From: Spirochaetaceae bacterium
GTDB lineage: Bacteria > Spirochaetota > Spirochaetia > UBA9216
Length of the DNA: 9,808 nucleotides
Direction of reading: 5' to 3'
Assembly (NCBI GenBank): GCA_028527945.1
Contig: JAQQAK010000322.1
Location: 1 to 9,808 of the forward strand
Within the stretch, counting starts at the first letter, position 1, and the number at the start of each line of letters is the position of its first letter. Below are positions 1 through 6,323 of the stretch, one piece after another. The notes under the pieces are model-generated. The model searched no databases. It had not been told where the DNA came from and was given only the letters and a program-made list of their open reading frames with translations. The translations under genes were made by a program, and so were the position numbers.

Positions 1-934
1 GTAAGGACGTTTTTTCTAAACCAAGTGTGCAATTGAAATTATCAGGCAAAATGTTTGTTTTTTGTGACAGGTAATACAGACAGCTTATGGCAAGTGAAGC
101 ATTTTCAAGTTGAAAGCTGCCTGGAATTTTCAGGTTAAAACAAAGTTCCTCTTCTGAAAAAAGATTAATGATACCACTTTGTAAAAATCCTTTAGAGGGT
201 TTTGTTTTTTTTAAATATGGCGCAAAATCTTCTGGAAAAAAGATTTTACTTGAAAGAACTTTTGCCTTTTCTCTAAAGACTTTTACAGCATCCTGAGTTT
301 GTCTGGCAGAAAAAACTGGTTTGCCTTCTTTTATAATTCCAGCTTTTTCGCCTGCTATTTCTGTAATTGTATTGCCAAGAATTTCAGTATGTTCTAATTC
401 GATAAGTGTTAAAATACAGGCTTCAGGTGATAAAATGTTTGTTGTATCAAGCCTTCCGCCAATACCTGTTTCAAAGACAGCCCAGCTACAATTTGTCTTT
501 TTGAATATAAGAAATGACAGTAGAGTAAGAAGTTCAAAAACAGTTGGCGGTCCACTTGGGAAAGAGCCTGAAGAGATTTCAGAATTTACCAAAGTTATCA
601 TTTCAGAAATCGTTTCAACATATATTTCTTCATCAAAAAATTGTCCAGCAAGACTTATTCTTTCTTTATAAGTTGTAACATGTGGAGAACAGTATAGACC
701 TGTTTTAAATCCATTAGCTGAAAGAATGGAGGCTGTAAATGCTGCCGTTGAGCCTTTTCCTTTTGAACCGGCTATATGAATTGCTTTAAAATTATTTTGT
801 GGGTTGTCAAACATTCTGCAAAGCAATTTTATCCTTTCCAGCTTGTACTCGGATGAAAAAGAGGCTGTATTTCTTTCAAGATTTGTAAAAGACTCAATGT
901 AGTTAAAGGCTTCAATACTGGATTTAAATTTCAA
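1..934 (-). CDS. folC: Folylpolyglutamate synthase / dihydrofolate synthase, C-terminus beyond the window
   Basis: This cytoplasmic Mur-ligase-type enzyme adds glutamate to dihydropteroate and to folates, using ATP. The first 311 residues are visible, read from a TTG start at 934-932. The P-loop AGSKGKGST is at residues 55-63, SPHV at 83-86 and ERI at 91-93. ETGIGGRLDTTN follows at 155-166, HTEILGNT at 182-189, EKAGIIK at 196-202 and QLENASLAI at 275-283. Together these are diagnostic of FolC. The C-terminal ligase domain lies off the left edge. No ATG occurs before residue 41, which is too close to the P-loop, so TTG is the only sensible start. It lies 3 nt after the hisD stop, in the same reading frame, and has only a weak GGGG upstream (948-945). 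It is probably cotranscribed and translationally coupled with hisD. The family call is very secure; the exact start is less so. Confidence 0.93.
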   Translation of the reverse strand, partial: MKFKSSIEAFNYIESFTNLERNTASFSSEYKLERIKLLCRMFDNPQNNFKAIHIAGSKGKGSTAAFTASILSANGFKTGLYCSPHVTTYKERISLAGQFFDEEIYVETISEMITLVNSEISSGSFPSGPPTVFELLTLLSFLIFKKTNCSWAVFETGIGGRLDTTNILSPEACILTLIELEHTEILGNTITEIAGEKAGIIKEGKPVFSARQTQDAVKVFREKAKVLSSKIFFPEDFAPYLKKTKPSKGFLQSGIINLFSEEELCFNLKIPGSFQLENASLAISCLYYLSQKTNILPDNFNCTLGLEKTSL

Positions 935-937
935 TCC

Positions 938-2239
938 CTATAAACCCCGTTCTCTTATTGCATTACCGTGTGTTATAAAGCCCTCATAATCTGCTAAAGA
1001 TTTTACATGAGGCGCTGCATTTTTTAGGCCGTTTTCTGTTGTATAAACTACTGATGAATATTTTATAAAGTCACGAACAGAAACCGCAGAGTATGTCTTT
1101 GCTCCTCCACCAGTAGGAAGAACTGCGTTAGCGCCTGTTGAATAATTTGCTACAGAAAAAGGCGTTGAGTCTCCCATTAAAATCTCTCCGGCATTCTTTA
1201 TTAGCTTAAGAGTATCAAATGGATCTTTAGTTTGTAGCTGAAGGTGTTCTGGCGCAAAACGGTTTACAATGTCAGCCGCTTGCTGCAGGCTTTCTGTGAT
1301 TATTATACCGCCGTATCCTGACATTACGTCTTCTACAAAGCCTTTTCGAGGCTGAGGAAGAGTTGAGGTTTTGCTGATAATAATCTCAGCGACCTCATTG
1401 GCAAGATTTTCTGAAGGAGTCACAAGCAGAGCAGAAGAGTCCGAGCCGTGTTCGGCTTCAATCATTAGATCAATTGCGACTTTAAAAGAATCAGCGGCTT
1501 CATCTGCAAGTACTATAGATTCAGAAGGTCCGGCAGGAAGGCCTGCGTCTACTTTTGAAGATAAGAGCCTCTTTGCTGCCGCAATATACATGCTTCCTGG
1601 CCCTGATAGTTTTATTACAGGAGCAATTGATTCTGTCCCAAGAGCAAGAGCCGCTATAGATTGAGCTCCTCCCACTCGGTAAACTTCATGTACTCCACAA
1701 AGCTTTGCTGTATACAGATACGCTGGATCTACCTTTCCTCCAGCAATAGGAGGGCTAACCACTACAATTCTTTCTACCTCGGCAATTGAAGCTGGTACTG
1801 CAAGCATATAAAGCATTGAAGGAAAGCTTCCTCTTCCTCTTGGTACATATAGTCCGGCAGATGTTAATGGACTAGGTCTTTCTCCTGCAAAAATGCCAGG
1901 AGAAACTTCTGAGAAACTCATTTTTACCGGCTTCTGTTCAATATGAAATGTTTTAACATTATTTATTGAGAACTTTATTGCTTCTTTAAGGTTATCCGGA
2001 AGCATTTTCTCTGCTTCGATATATTCTTCTTCCTGTACTAATAAGGGCAGGCTGCTAATGTCTACACCATCAAATTTACGGGTAAACTCTATTAACGCGT
2101 TATCACCTTCGTTTTCAACCTTCTCAATTATAGCAGATACAGAGTCTGATACTTCGCTGATATTTAATTCAGATCTTGCAAAAATGCGATCTTTTTCTTC
2201 TTTATTCAAATTGTTCCATTTACGGATATTTATATTCAT
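938..2239 (-). CDS. hisD: Histidinol dehydrogenase family protein with altered zinc ligands
   Basis: HisD oxidises L-histidinol to L-histidine in two NAD+-dependent steps using a bound zinc. I prefer the ATG at 2239-2237, giving 433 residues that begin MNINIRKW, as family members usually start. An in-frame ATG three codons upstream (2248) is also possible; residue numbers here count from it. Conserved are Tyr134, Gln196, Ser242, His267, the catalytic pair Glu334-His335 in FAPEHL, Glu422 and His427. By alignment from memory with E. coli HisD, the zinc ligand Gln259 is Glu264 here and the zinc ligand Asp360 is Asn368. His367 becomes Ala375 and Asn211 becomes Ser219. The family is certain. Whether it makes histidine or acts on another amino alcohol is open, since no other his gene is in view. 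It is the first gene of a minus-strand pair with folC. Confidence 0.9.
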   Translation of the reverse strand: MNINIRKWNNLNKEEKDRIFARSELNISEVSDSVSAIIEKVENEGDNALIEFTRKFDGVDISSLPLLVQEEEYIEAEKMLPDNLKEAIKFSINNVKTFHIEQKPVKMSFSEVSPGIFAGERPSPLTSAGLYVPRGRGSFPSMLYMLAVPASIAEVERIVVVSPPIAGGKVDPAYLYTAKLCGVHEVYRVGGAQSIAALALGTESIAPVIKLSGPGSMYIAAAKRLLSSKVDAGLPAGPSESIVLADEAADSFKVAIDLMIEAEHGSDSSALLVTPSENLANEVAEIIISKTSTLPQPRKGFVEDVMSGYGGIIITESLQQAADIVNRFAPEHLQLQTKDPFDTLKLIKNAGEILMGDSTPFSVANYSTGANAVLPTGGGAKTYSAVSVRDFIKYSSVVYTTENGLKNAAPHVKSLADYEGFITHGNAIRERGL

Positions 2240-2251
2240 AAAAAACATAAT

Positions 2252-2257
2252 ATTATA
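2252..2257 (-). promoter_or_regulatory. Candidate -10 box for hisD
   Basis: A perfect TATAAT lies on the minus strand. It would place +1 near 2245, inside the first possible ATG (2248) and about 6 nt ahead of the second (2239). No Shine-Dalgarno sequence precedes either ATG. The only -35-like sequence, CTGACA (2276-2271), is at a poor 13-nt spacing. If the box is real, the mRNA is almost leaderless and the 2239 start is the right one. Confidence 0.35.
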
Positions 2258-2308
2258 TTTTATGCTTCTTTGTCAGCAGTTTAATAGGTTCAATAAATAT
2301 TGTAAAAC

Positions 2309-2336
2309 TTGAGTAAAATGTTAATGTTTTTATATT
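2309..2336 (+). promoter_or_regulatory. Candidate promoter for the C11 lipoprotein pair
   Basis: TTGAGT (2309-2314) and TATATT (2331-2336) are separated by 16 nt. They match the sigma-70 consensus at 4 of 6 and 5 of 6 positions. Transcription would begin near 2343 and leave a leader of about 41 nt that contains the strong ribosome binding site at 2372-2377. The region is very AT-rich, so chance matches are likely. A second TATAAC at 2345-2350 lacks a good -35. Confidence 0.4.
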
Positions 2337-2371
2337 CTTTCCTTTATAACAAAATTGAAATATCATTAAAC

Positions 2372-2377
2372 AGGAGG
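2372..2377 (+). promoter_or_regulatory. Strong ribosome binding site fixing the first lipoprotein start
   Basis: A consensus AGGAGG lies 6 nt before the ATG at 2384. It decides against the longer in-frame reading from 2309, which has no ribosome binding site and would put 25 extra residues ahead of the signal peptide. Confidence 0.8.
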
Positions 2378-2383
2378 TATCTT

Positions 2384-3847
2384 ATGGACAGTAATTTTAT
2401 TAGGGGTGTCATGTTGAAAAAAACAAGATATTATTTTTTATTTTTGATGGTACTGGTATGTGTGATACTTACATCATGTGACTTTATTAATTCTTCCGAA
2501 AACGATCCGTGGACTATTATGGTATATATGGCAGGAGATAATTCTCTTTCAGAGTATGTTCCCCTAGATATAAATGAAATGGAGCAGGGGCTTTATAATT
2601 CGCGTTATGGCGGAAATTTTTTTGTAAATAAGGATATAAATATTCTTGTTTTAGCAGATCAAATAAAATCTAATGATTCAAAACTTTATTTGATAAAACC
2701 TGATTCAGATGACGATGATATCAATTCAAAACAGATTATTGATGATTCATATACAAAGTCTCTTGAGCTTGATATGTCTGATCCTGATACCCTTGAAGAG
2801 TTTGTTTATTATGCCATGGATAATTATGCCGCGGACAATTATGCTTTAATTATATGGAATCACGGAGGTGGAGCCAAGGGTACAAGCAATTCCAGTATAG
2901 CAACAACAAGAGAAGTGTGTGAAGACGATTCAGCAGGCGGTACTTATTTATATACTAATCAGATTCAGCAAGCACTTAATGATGTGTTAACAGAAGATTC
3001 TGATAACCCTCCACTTGATATAATTGGATTTGATGCATGTTATATGGGAACAATCGAAGAAGCTTATGAATACAGAAGTCTTTCAAAGTATTTTGTTGGA
3101 TCTATGGCAAGTGAATGGGGATATGGCTGGGATTATGAAAGTATTTTTGAGAACTTTGAAGATGACAGTGATTACCCAACATCCACGGAGCTGGCTGATC
3201 TATTTGTTACACAATATTATTCATCTACAAAAGATAACTCTAGTCATAATTTTGTTCACGCAATGACAGCTGTTGATACAACTAAGCTTGATGCTGTAAA
3301 AAATAATATAGATAATCTTGCTGCCTTAATATATAACAATGGCAGTTCTGAATATGAAGAAGAGTTTGAATCAATTCGTGCAGAAACTGTTTACCCTCCA
3401 ATATATAATACAACTCAAGCTTATTTGATCTATTATCCATATTATGATCTTTATGACTTTTTAACTCGAATTGCTGCTTCAAGTGTTTTTAGTTCGGATA
3501 TTATATCAACTGCTTCAAGCGCATTATCTTCCTTCTCTGATTCAGTAATTAGCTGTTATGGTAATTCTGTAAACTTGGACGATTATAGCATTTATAATTT
3601 AGGATATAATTATTATGAAACGGCAGATTCGGACGCTGTTAGAGGTTTGACAATATTAATTCCTGCAGGAGAGCAAACGTATATGTCAAAAAGTTTTTAT
3701 GATTATTGTGACTGGTATACTATCTCAGAAATAACAGGAGAAGAATATGGCGGACTTGATTTCTGTACTTACGATGATGATTCTACTGTAGAAACCTGGC
3801 GTGAATTATTTGAGGCTTGGTATGCTGGTGATGAGGCAGAGTATTAG
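2384..3847 (+). CDS. Clostripain-family (C11) cysteine peptidase lipoprotein, copy A
   Basis: This is a predicted lipid-anchored, cell-surface or periplasmic peptidase of the clostripain family (487 residues). The N-terminus has a basic stretch, a hydrophobic core and a lipobox ending LTSC, with the lipidated Cys at residue 32. The C11 domain opens with WTIMVYMAGDN at residues 43-53. The catalytic His160 is in IIWNHGGG, and the catalytic Cys219 is in GFDACYMG. Asp217, two residues before the Cys, corresponds to the S1 acidic residue of characterised C11 enzymes, so cleavage after Arg or Lys is inferred. Four further cysteines (179, 391, 442, 461) are shared with the downstream paralogue and could form disulfides. 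A second start at 2411, with AGGGG 4 nt upstream, would give a more typical signal peptide (Cys23). The downstream gene begins 40 nt after the stop with no visible terminator between, so an operon is likely. The family is secure; the substrate is unknown. Confidence 0.88.
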   Translation: MDSNFIRGVMLKKTRYYFLFLMVLVCVILTSCDFINSSENDPWTIMVYMAGDNSLSEYVPLDINEMEQGLYNSRYGGNFFVNKDINILVLADQIKSNDSKLYLIKPDSDDDDINSKQIIDDSYTKSLELDMSDPDTLEEFVYYAMDNYAADNYALIIWNHGGGAKGTSNSSIATTREVCEDDSAGGTYLYTNQIQQALNDVLTEDSDNPPLDIIGFDACYMGTIEEAYEYRSLSKYFVGSMASEWGYGWDYESIFENFEDDSDYPTSTELADLFVTQYYSSTKDNSSHNFVHAMTAVDTTKLDAVKNNIDNLAALIYNNGSSEYEEEFESIRAETVYPPIYNTTQAYLIYYPYYDLYDFLTRIAASSVFSSDIISTASSALSSFSDSVISCYGNSVNLDDYSIYNLGYNYYETADSDAVRGLTILIPAGEQTYMSKSFYDYCDWYTISEITGEEYGGLDFCTYDDDSTVETWRELFEAWYAGDEAEY

Positions 3848-3850
3848 GTT
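3724..3850 (+). repeat. Direct repeat, copy 1: 3' end of the first C11 gene
   Basis: This segment matches 5465-5591 at 123 of 127 positions. It encodes the last 40 residues of both peptidases, which are identical, plus the stop codon and 3 nt beyond. The four differences are synonymous third-position transitions (positions 3754, 3757, 3836, 3839). Flanking DNA of the two genes is clearly less similar. Confidence 0.95.
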
Positions 3851-3887
3851 TAACTTTTAGGGGATATTTTTAAGGAAATTAAATATT

Positions 3888-5588
3888 ATGAGAAATAAAT
3901 TAGCATCAGTTATCAGCTTTTTGCTGATACTATTGACATTTACTGCTTGTTCAAAAGAATATACACTTTCGTTAAGTGTAGATACTTCCGGTTGTACAAT
4001 AACAAGTGAGCCTTCAGGCAGTACCTATACTGCTGGTGAGTCTATAACCTTGACCGCAACAGCAGCTGAAGGGTATTCGTTCTCCTCATGGAGTAATGCA
4101 GATTCTTATCTTACTTCAGATAGTAGTTCTGATAATAATGTTATTACTATAACAATGCCTTCAAGTGATATTAGTATAGAAGCAAACTTTGAAGGCGATG
4201 CTGTAAATATAATATCATCAGGAGCAACCTCTGGAGATGGATGGACCTTTTTTATTTATATGGCAGGTGACAATACTCTTTCAGACTATGTTCCACTTGA
4301 TATAAATGAGATGGAACAGGGCTTGTATGATTCTTATTCAACTAATACTTCAATAAGTGATGATGTAAAGGTTCTTGTTCTTGTAGATCAGGATCAAAAT
4401 AATGATTCAAAGCTTTACCTTATCCAACCTGATAATAATAGCAATACCATTAATTCTACCAGAATAACGAATGATACCTATACAGAATCATTGGAACTGG
4501 ATATGTCAGACCCAGATACTGTTACAACCTTTTTGGAATATGGTTTAGAAAACTTTTCTTCAACAAGAAATGCTTTAATAATATGGAATCATGGTGGGGG
4601 AGCAAAATCAACTACGGTTGCTACTGCATCTAAAGAATTCTGTGAGGATGATTCAGGAGGCGGGTATCTTTATACTAATGAACTGCAGTCTGCTTTAGCA
4701 TCTTGTTTTACTGCTGATGCTGATGATCCTCCACTTGATTTTATTGGTTTTGATGCGTGTTTTATGGGAACAATAGAAGAAGCATATGAGTTTAGGGAGT
4801 ATACAAAATACTTTGCCGCTTCAATGGCCAGTGAATGGGGTTACGGCTGGGACTATGAGGAAATTTTTAATAATTTCTCATCTTCAGGAAGTACACCTAC
4901 AGCGTCTGAAATGGCAGATATATCTGTAAAACAGTATTATTTGTCAACAACTGACTCAACTGCGTCATCCTATGCACATTCAATGGCGGCTCTTGATACG
5001 TCAAAGCTTGAGACAGTAAAATCAAAAATAGATAGTTTAGCAGCATTAGTATATAACAGCGGTAGTAGTGACTATGAAACAGAGTTTGAAAGTTTAAGAG
5101 ATGATTCAGCCTTTGTAGCAATCTATTCCACAAATGCTAGTTATATCGTCTATTATCCATATTACGATTTGTATGATTTTTGTGAAAATATTACTAATTC
5201 AGAAAAATTTTCTGATGATGTAAAAAATGTTGCGACAAGTGTTAATACTGCTTTAGCAGATGCAGTTGTTGCATGCTATGGAAATTCTGTAAATCTTGAT
5301 AACACTGCAAAATATGACTCACTTGGATGGGATTATTATAACCTAACAGATAGTGATGCTGTGCGGGGGCTTAGTATTCTTATTCCAAATGGTGAAACAA
5401 CAACTATAACTACAAGTTCAGGAACTCAGGTTAAACCATATGACTATTGTGATTGGTATACCAGCTCAGAAATAACAGGAGAAGAATATGGCGGGCTCGA
5501 TTTCTGTACTTACGATGATGATTCTACTGTAGAAACCTGGCGTGAATTATTTGAGGCTTGGTATGCCGGCGATGAGGCAGAGTATTAG
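3888..5588 (+). CDS. Clostripain-family (C11) cysteine peptidase lipoprotein with an InlB-type repeat domain, copy B
   Basis: This 566-residue lipoprotein is a paralogue of the gene upstream, roughly 55-60% identical over the peptidase domain by eye. The signal peptide ends in the lipobox FTAC, with the lipidated Cys at residue 21. Residues about 24-103 resemble a divergent InlB B-repeat (TAGESITLTATAAEGYSFSSW, then TITMPSSD and IEANFE), a small beta domain usually found as a spacer or adhesive module on surface proteins. The upstream copy lacks it. The C11 domain runs from WTFFIYMAGDN (119-129) to the C-terminus. The catalytic His235 is in IIWNHGGG and the catalytic Cys291 is in GFDACFMG, with Asp289 as the likely S1 residue. 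Cys252, 463, 521 and 540 are shared with copy A. AAGGA (3872-3876) sits 11 nt before the ATG. It is probably cotranscribed with copy A. The target protein is unknown. Confidence 0.88.
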   Translation: MRNKLASVISFLLILLTFTACSKEYTLSLSVDTSGCTITSEPSGSTYTAGESITLTATAAEGYSFSSWSNADSYLTSDSSSDNNVITITMPSSDISIEANFEGDAVNIISSGATSGDGWTFFIYMAGDNTLSDYVPLDINEMEQGLYDSYSTNTSISDDVKVLVLVDQDQNNDSKLYLIQPDNNSNTINSTRITNDTYTESLELDMSDPDTVTTFLEYGLENFSSTRNALIIWNHGGGAKSTTVATASKEFCEDDSGGGYLYTNELQSALASCFTADADDPPLDFIGFDACFMGTIEEAYEFREYTKYFAASMASEWGYGWDYEEIFNNFSSSGSTPTASEMADISVKQYYLSTTDSTASSYAHSMAALDTSKLETVKSKIDSLAALVYNSGSSDYETEFESLRDDSAFVAIYSTNASYIVYYPYYDLYDFCENITNSEKFSDDVKNVATSVNTALADAVVACYGNSVNLDNTAKYDSLGWDYYNLTDSDAVRGLSILIPNGETTTITTSSGTQVKPYDYCDWYTSSEITGEEYGGLDFCTYDDDSTVETWRELFEAWYAGDEAEY

Positions 5589-5591
5589 GTT
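5465..5591 (+). repeat. Direct repeat, copy 2: 3' end of the second C11 gene
   Basis: This is the partner of 3724-3850, offset by 1741 bp. All four differences from copy 1 replace A or T with G or C at third codon positions. Recombination between the copies would remove exactly gene B and leave an intact gene A. Confidence 0.95.
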
Positions 5592-5594
5592 AAA

Positions 5595-5620
5595 AAGTTT
5601 GAGGTCTTTGCCTCAAACTT
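5595..5620. terminator. Perfect 10-bp hairpin between convergent genes
   Basis: AAGTTTGAGG (5595-5604) pairs exactly with CCTCAAACTT (5611-5620) around a 6-nt loop. On the minus strand the stem runs into five consecutive T residues, a good intrinsic terminator for the gene at 5716-6264. On the plus strand it starts 7 nt after the stop of the second peptidase gene and is followed by a weaker CAATTTT. A bidirectional terminator is likely. Confidence 0.75.
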
Positions 5621-5643
5621 CAATTTTAAAGTTAGAATTTCGA

Positions 5644-5680
5644 AGCCTCTTTTAACCCTAATCGGGGTTTGAAAGAGGCT
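5644..5680. terminator. Second hairpin in the convergent spacer
   Basis: AGCCTCTTT (5644-5652) pairs with AAAGAGGCT (5672-5680). The stem continues inward through a U-G pair, two A-T pairs and CCC/GGG with one bulged T, closing a 6-nt loop. Neither strand has an immediate T-run after it, so it may be a helper hairpin, an RNA 3'-end stabiliser or an older terminator. The rest of the 5589-5715 spacer shows nothing else. Confidence 0.5.
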
Positions 5681-5715
5681 CTCTGAAATAAAGTCTTTTG
5701 CTTTTTGATATTAGC

Positions 5716-6264
5716 TTAGAAAGTTAAAATTTCACCAAAATCATTTTCTTTAGTAAATGATTCAATTTTTTCAGGAGCGATCCATACAGAAATATCATTT
5801 CTCCCAAGAAAAACCCATTCAGAAGGCGTTCCACGTTTTTGTTCATAAAATGTTGATTCATACCAGCCTTTTTCAAGATCATCAGAAGTAATATTATGTT
5901 CTGTAATTGAAGGTTTTCCTATTGTTTCATTGTTGTATAAATAACCGTAACTATCCCATGGATGATCCATTGATTTATAATTATAAATTTTATTATTTAT
6001 GATTACTTTGCTAAAAACTGGTTGAATTTCTGAGTATCTATAATAAAGACGAAAAAGTTTTCCCTGACTTCTTGTACCTTCATTAGTTGTTTCTTCTTCA
6101 TACTTCCAGCCATAGGGTAAGTTTTGCTCTTTATCTACAGTTTTCTCTCTATCTTGTTTAGGAGCATTAGTTTGAGGTTCATCTTGCTGTCCCATTGAAA
6201 AACAGACTAAAATTGTTGTTGTAAAGTAAAAGCAGACTAAAATTGTTTTAAAAAAGTTCTTCAT
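5716..6264 (-). CDS. Small secreted protein of unknown function
   Basis: I do not recognise this 182-residue protein. It begins with a typical export signal (MKNFFK, then a hydrophobic run to about residue 24). The Cys residues at 11 and 21 are preceded by Val, which is a poor lipobox, so lipidation is doubtful. Residues 25-49 are a polar Gln/Lys/Glu/Asp linker. Residues 50-182 form one probable compact domain rich in Tyr, Trp and Phe, with a GWYES segment (133-137), RGTPSEWVFLG (144-154) and a C-terminus ending ILTF. The signal peptide contains a 10-residue duplication (TILVCF at 7-12 and again at 17-22). No Shine-Dalgarno sequence precedes the ATG. It is transcribed away from folP and convergently with the peptidase pair. 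Codon use does not obviously differ from its neighbours. That it is a real gene is likely; the role is unknown. Confidence 0.7.
   Translation of the reverse strand: MKNFFKTILVCFYFTTTILVCFSMGQQDEPQTNAPKQDREKTVDKEQNLPYGWKYEEETTNEGTRSQGKLFRLYYRYSEIQPVFSKVIINNKIYNYKSMDHPWDSYGYLYNNETIGKPSITEHNITSDDLEKGWYESTFYEQKRGTPSEWVFLGRNDISVWIAPEKIESFTKENDFGEILTF
6198..6247 (-). repeat. 30-bp tandem duplication in the signal-peptide coding region
   Basis: Positions 6198-6217 and 6228-6247 are identical except at one base (6202 versus 6232). The period is exactly 30 bp, or 10 codons. The result is TILVCF written twice in the hydrophobic core of the signal peptide. The rest of each 30-bp unit has diverged or was never duplicated. 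Confidence 0.85.
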
Positions 6265-6270
6265 TATAAC

Positions 6271-6299
6271 AGCATATCAAATAGATTATTGTTTGTCTT
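6271..6299 (-). promoter_or_regulatory. Candidate leaderless promoter of the small secreted gene
   Basis: On the minus strand, AAGACA (6299-6294) and TATGCT (6276-6271) are 17 nt apart, and a TG one base upstream of the -10 makes it an extended -10 (TGATATGCT). With the usual spacing, +1 is position 6264, the A of the ATG. No ribosome binding site is present, which fits a leaderless message. The -35 shares a base with that of the folP promoter. Confidence 0.45.
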
Positions 6300-6317
6300 G
6301 CTTGATTAAGTTATAAT
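6289..6317 (+). promoter_or_regulatory. Candidate leaderless promoter of the folP-cdaA-cdaR-acpS operon
   Basis: TTGTTT (6289-6294) and a perfect TATAAT (6312-6317) are 17 nt apart. The last base of the -10 box is 7 nt before the A of the folP ATG, so +1 would be the start codon itself. No Shine-Dalgarno sequence can be seen between 6300 and 6323. The -35 match is only 3 of 6. Confidence 0.5.
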
Positions 6318-6323
6318 ACTGTA

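Noticed and set aside
321..671. Plus-strand open frame of 116 codons within the folC region
   Set aside because: It is the shadow of folC, whose complete set of family motifs reads on the minus strand through this stretch. The open frame at 1371-1664 within hisD is rejected for the same reason.
2309..2383. Longer N-terminus for the first peptidase, starting at 2309
   Set aside because: It has no ribosome binding site, overlaps the candidate promoter and precedes the strong AGGAGG at 2372 that serves the ATG at 2384.
3724..5591. The near-identical 3' gene ends as the template and variable repeats of a diversity-generating retroelement
   Set aside because: The differences are four synonymous third-position transitions, not clustered changes at template adenines, and no reverse transcriptase gene is present in the window.
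5589..5715. A small RNA gene or riboswitch in the hairpin-containing spacer
   Set aside because: The hairpins lie between the 3' ends of convergent genes, as terminators do, and I see no promoter or known riboswitch core.
6263..6268. TATAAT on the minus strand overlapping the ATG of the small secreted gene, as its -10 box
   Set aside because: It would start transcription about 8 nt inside the gene and remove the signal-peptide start. The extended -10 at 6271-6279 is better placed.
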